Assembly (NCBI GenBank): GCA_012962595.1
Contig: DTXE01000564.1
Location: 1 to 9,555, forward strand
DNA length: 9,555 nucleotides
Origin: Syntrophaceae bacterium
GTDB lineage: Bacteria > Desulfobacterota > DTXE01
Direction of reading: 5' to 3'
The notes under the pieces are model-generated. The model searched no databases. It worked only from the letters and a program-made list of their open reading frames with translations, and was not told the DNA's origin. The position numbers and the translations under genes were made by a program. This document shows positions 7,668 to 9,555 of the stretch, piece after piece (the stretch's first letter is position 1; every line of letters begins with the position of its first letter).

Positions 7668-7889
7668 TTAACCTCTAGTCCGGAGTATCTTAAGCCTATT
7701 TTTCATCTTTTGGCATAGGTTCTGTATATCTACTTGGAGGTCAGCTATACTTTGGTGGCGTCTGTTATAGAGTGTAGTTAGCTCCCCTAGCCAGTATTCT
7801 AGAATCTCTATCTCCTTTTGCACAAGGCTACTTTCTAACCTTTCTCTCATCTGCCTTATGAATTTTTGGTCTATATTATCTTCTGACAT
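7668..7889 (-). CDS. Small helical protein of unknown function upstream of queD
   Basis: A 73-residue protein that I do not recognise. It is highly charged (many E, K and R), has no signal peptide or membrane segment, and has one Cys (C59). Residues about 8-70 can form one or two amphipathic helices with leucine/isoleucine spacing (QKEIEILEYWLGELTTLYNR, then ADLQVDIQNLCQKMKNRLKI), which suggests a coiled-coil or helical-hairpin cytoplasmic protein. A GGAAGAG motif lies 5 bases before the ATG. The stop is three bases before queD, so the two are probably one transcript and may be coupled. That placement does not prove a role in 7-deazaguanine synthesis. The initiation signal and tight spacing argue for a real gene. 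Confidence 0.7.
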   Translation of the reverse strand: MSEDNIDQKFIRQMRERLESSLVQKEIEILEYWLGELTTLYNRRHQSIADLQVDIQNLCQKMKNRLKILRTRG

Positions 7890-7970
7890 AGTATCTCTTC
7901 CAGGGTAATAGATATTTGGAGTTTCTTAAAAATCCTGATCAGTTTCCATGGACTTTCATTCTCCTCTTTT

Positions 7971-8372
7971 TCAAATGTCCATGAGTTTTAGTGGGCGGAC
8001 CTTGGCTATGTGGATATAGTCCTGATCATCATGGAGGAGGATTAGGTCGTAATCGAGTGTGTTTTGAGCAATGAGACAATCAATGATGCTTGATACAGTT
8101 ATACCCTTTCGGCGGCAATCCAGATATATCTTGGCGGCGTCTTCGTAAAAGGCTACCTCGCTCCTGAAGGAGTAGAACTTTTGGCTTCCCAGAAACTCTT
8201 TCAATATCCTGAATTCCTTGGGGTCCTTTGCTCCTTGAAGAACTTCTACATAGATGATTTCATTTATTCCGTAGGGAATTCCCTGATCAATGAGAAATTG
8301 GAGCCTTTCTGTAAATACATTTTTTCTTCCCCGCAGATAATGGATCAAAGCCGATGTATCTACTAAATACAC
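7971..8372 (-). CDS. vapC: PIN-domain ribonuclease toxin of a VapBC toxin-antitoxin pair
   Basis: VapC toxins are magnesium-dependent ribonucleases that cut RNA, often tRNA, when free of their antitoxin. This 133-residue protein is a full PIN domain. The acidic residues are in place: D5 (LVDTSAL), E43 (YVEVLQG), D98 (SSIIDCLIAQ) and D115/D116 (LLHDDQDY). The start codon is GTG at 8372. It lies one base after the vapB stop and is supported by the family's MYLVDTSAL beginning. The CAGGG about nine bases upstream may serve as its ribosome site. The next gene downstream starts 81 bases later. Composition is similar to the neighbours, so recent transfer is not obvious. The RNA target cannot be read from the sequence. 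Confidence 0.93.
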   Translation of the reverse strand: MYLVDTSALIHYLRGRKNVFTERLQFLIDQGIPYGINEIIYVEVLQGAKDPKEFRILKEFLGSQKFYSFRSEVAFYEDAAKIYLDCRRKGITVSSIIDCLIAQNTLDYDLILLHDDQDYIHIAKVRPLKLMDI

Positions 8373-8373
8373 C

Positions 8374-8580
8374 TCAGATGACCCTGTTTCTCAATTTCTT
8401 ATAATCGTATCCCTTAGCGAATTTTATCTTACCCCGGATTTCCGTTAGATCTTTTCGTTTTCGTGTGGCCACAAATTCCTTTAGGGCTTCATGGATAAGT
8501 TCCTTCTTTGTCTTTACCTTGGATAACCTGAAAGCTTCCTGTAGAAGATTATCATCTAATACTATATTGGTTCGCCCCAA
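8374..8580 (-). CDS. vapB: VapB-type antitoxin of the VapBC pair
   Basis: Antitoxins of this type bind and block the PIN toxin and, as dimers, repress their own promoter. The N-terminal part fits the VapB family (GRTNIVLDDNLLQEAFRLSKVKTKKELIHEALKEFV): a strand, then two helices of a ribbon-helix-helix DNA-binding fold. The basic, disordered-looking C-terminal tail (RKRKDLTEIRGKIKFAKGYDYKKLRN) is the usual toxin-binding segment. I chose the TTG at 8580, giving 68 residues starting at GRTNIVLDD as family members do. AGGGGG ends eight bases upstream. A GTG at 8589 would add LNL, but it sits on top of that ribosome site. The stop is one base before vapC, so translation is coupled. Confidence 0.85.
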   Translation of the reverse strand: MGRTNIVLDDNLLQEAFRLSKVKTKKELIHEALKEFVATRKRKDLTEIRGKIKFAKGYDYKKLRNRVI

Positions 8581-8588
8581 ATTTAACA

Positions 8589-8594
8589 CCCCCT
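8589..8594 (-). promoter_or_regulatory. Ribosome binding site deciding the vapB start
   Basis: AGGGGG on the minus strand is eight bases from the TTG at 8580 and overlaps the alternative GTG at 8589. Normal spacing favours TTG. Confidence 0.55.
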
Positions 8595-8597
8595 ATG

Positions 8598-8625
8598 GTG
8601 TAAAAATATACACACAATTAAGTGT
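8598..8625. promoter_or_regulatory. Probable VapB operator: alternating GTGT/ACAC half-sites
   Basis: GTGTA (8598-8602), six bases, then TACAC (8609-8613) form an inverted repeat over the -10 element. ACAC (8612-8615), six bases, then GTGT (8622-8625) form a second pair over the spacer. Ribbon-helix-helix antitoxins bind such short repeated half-sites in their own promoter, so autorepression is expected. The family link is known; this exact site is inferred. Confidence 0.5.
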
Positions 8626-8632
8626 TTGTCAA
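8605..8632 (-). promoter_or_regulatory. vapB: vapBC promoter
   Basis: A perfect -35 TTGACA is at 8632-8627 on the minus strand. The -10 TATATT is at 8610-8605, with a 16-base spacer. The predicted transcription start is near 8598, giving a leader of about 17 bases to the TTG start of vapB. This is the best promoter match in the window. Confidence 0.7.
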
Positions 8633-8662
8633 TCTTCTTTGATTCAAATCTTTCAGATTGAC
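8628..8662. repeat. Nested inverted repeat between tatC and vapB
   Basis: Perfect 8-base outer arms GTCAATCT (8628-8635) and AGATTGAC (8655-8662) enclose an inner TTTGA-T-TCAAA palindrome (8638-8648). The structure begins 10 bases past the tatC stop and covers most of the vapBC -35 element. No T-run follows on the minus strand, so a classic terminator is not supported. Confidence 0.55.
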
Positions 8663-8672
8663 CCAATAAGGT

Positions 8673-9371
8673 TTAGGTTTTCTTGGGGAAAATTCTTACT
8701 AAAAGGGTACTTAACTCATAAAGAAGCCACAGTGGACCAGCCATAAGTAGCATGTTTACAATGTCAGAGGTAGGAGTAAATATAGCCGCACCTATTGCTA
8801 TCAGCAGGATGGCATATTTACGAAAAGATGAAAGCATCCTGTAGTTAATCATTCCTACCCGACCTAAGAATAGTAAAATCAGGGGCATTTGAAAAAACAA
8901 CCCCATACCAAATATCATTACGGTGCAAAAGGACATGTATTTCTGGATGGAAATCATAGGTTCAATGGACTGGCCACCAAGTTTTATTAAAAACTTTATT
9001 CCCTGAGGTAGAAGAATTGCATAACTTAGAAATGCACCAAGAAAATAGAGCATGCATGCAGAAACCGAAAGTAGAAGCGCATATCTTTTAGGATGGGTAA
9101 GAAATCGGGAAGTTAAAATGTAGCTAAGTCTGGCAAAAAGATAGGGCATAGCAAAAAATAGCCCTGTAGAGATGCCTATCCCTATCTTAACAAAAAAGGC
9201 CTCTGGTAATTTATAAAAAGCAAGGGTTCCACTATAGGGTTTTTGAAGATATTTTATTATGACATCGGAAAAGATATAAGCTACAATGCTTATAACCAAT
9301 GCTATTAGAAGAAACCTTATTACCCGATGGCGAATTTCCTCTATGTATTGAGTAGTTCCTTTAGCCTCCAT
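8673..9371 (-). CDS. tatC: Sec-independent protein translocase subunit TatC
   Basis: TatC is the membrane receptor that binds twin-arginine signal peptides and, with TatA/TatB, moves folded proteins across the inner membrane. From the ATG at 9371 the product is 232 residues, close to the family norm. Residue numbers here count from a TTG at 9395, eight codons upstream. The N-terminal YIEEIRHRV matches HLxELRxR, with E20 as the conserved glutamate. Six hydrophobic stretches lie at about 27-43, 69-90, 106-130, 156-178, 194-208 and 212-234. The signature FGMGLFFQMPLILLFL and the TPTSDIVNMLLMAGPLWLLYE segment (D211) identify the family. The ATG is preferred because AAAGAGAG lies just before it, whereas the TTG has no ribosome site. 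The loop reading SRFLTHPKRY has no glutamate where E. coli has E103. No tatA or tatB is in the window. Confidence 0.93.
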   Translation of the reverse strand: MEAKGTTQYIEEIRHRVIRFLLIALVISIVAYIFSDVIIKYLQKPYSGTLAFYKLPEAFFVKIGIGISTGLFFAMPYLFARLSYILTSRFLTHPKRYALLLSVSACMLYFLGAFLSYAILLPQGIKFLIKLGGQSIEPMISIQKYMSFCTVMIFGMGLFFQMPLILLFLGRVGMINYRMLSSFRKYAILLIAIGAAIFTPTSDIVNMLLMAGPLWLLYELSTLLVRIFPKKT

Positions 9372-9395
9372 ATCTCTCTTTATTGAGACAGGCAA

Positions 9396-9555
9396 AGATT
9401 AGTCATTTTCAGATAACATCCATTATGAAAATGGTCAAGCTTCACCCCACCGGACTTTCCTCAAAAATTTTGTGTAACTCATTGATAAATCTGGAATTTA
9501 GTTTTAAGGGATGTGGATTCATGTTTTTCGCTCAGAAGCACAGTTTCTGGACAGC
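9396..9555. other. Strip upstream of tatC with no confident gene
   Basis: These 160 bases hold the possible tatC promoter and only short open frames. A minus-strand ATG frame of 26 codons (9522-9442) lacks a clear ribosome site. All three minus frames that enter from the right edge close within about 25 codons. On the plus strand ATG 9511 (MWIHVFRSEAQFLDS) and ATG 9521 (MFFAQKHSFWTA) both stay open to the edge, so a divergent gene could start here. I cannot choose among these. Confidence 0.4.
9410..9438 (-). promoter_or_regulatory. tatC: Possible tatC promoter
   Basis: On the minus strand TTGACC (9438-9433), a 17-base spacer and TATCTG (9415-9410) with an extended TGT in front of the -10. 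It is about 40 bases upstream of the tatC ATG. The -35 matches in five of six positions and the -10 is weak. Confidence 0.3.

Noticed and set aside
1..9555. Undescribed defence or mobile system
   Set aside because: Apart from the ordinary vapBC pair, the genes are housekeeping. No transposase, integrase, phage, CRISPR or defence gene cluster is visible.

Overview
The window joins two stretches of DNA that look unrelated. Bases 1 to about 940 are very AT-rich (one 60-base line near 541 is about 27% GC), use A/T-ending codons, are rich in lysine, isoleucine and leucine, and carry tightly packed plus-strand genes. These are the tail of one response regulator, a complete CheY-like receiver protein and a formamidopyrimidine-DNA glycosylase (Fpg/MutM) that overlaps it by one base. 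The style resembles AT-rich Patescibacteria (CPR), but that is inference. From about 945 to the end the DNA has a moderate GC content (about 48% in a line near 3301), and every confident gene lies on the minus strand. That gene set, with a periplasmic DUF1573/c-type cytochrome protein, QueD, a VapBC pair and TatC, looks like a Gram-negative anaerobe, perhaps Desulfobacterota-like. I cannot prove this from sequence alone.

The Fpg frame loses family similarity at about codon 176 (about 940-945). It runs on for about 26 unrelated codons into non-coding sequence downstream of uvrC. Two small hairpins lie just after this point. The simplest reading is an assembly chimera or a recent recombination joint.

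Layout on the minus strand, in order of transcription: an upstream strip (9555-9372) with a weak promoter; tatC (twin-arginine translocase); a gap holding a nested inverted repeat and a strong promoter overlapping GTGT/ACAC half-sites; vapB and vapC (toxin-antitoxin, 1 base apart); a 73-residue unknown helical protein 3 bases ahead of queD (7-deazaguanine/queuosine synthesis); a secreted DUF1573 protein with two haem-binding motifs and a likely TTG start; cysS (cysteinyl-tRNA synthetase); uvrB; and uvrC, which overlaps the end of uvrB.

uvrB and uvrC together encode the damage-loading and incision steps of nucleotide excision repair and are probably translationally coupled. cysS, queD and tatC are housekeeping genes. 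No RNA gene, CRISPR array or insertion sequence was seen, and no gene-free stretch exceeds about 200 bases. I do not see a convincing new multi-gene system. The items most worth checking are the junction, the vapBC control region and the DUF1573-dihaem protein.
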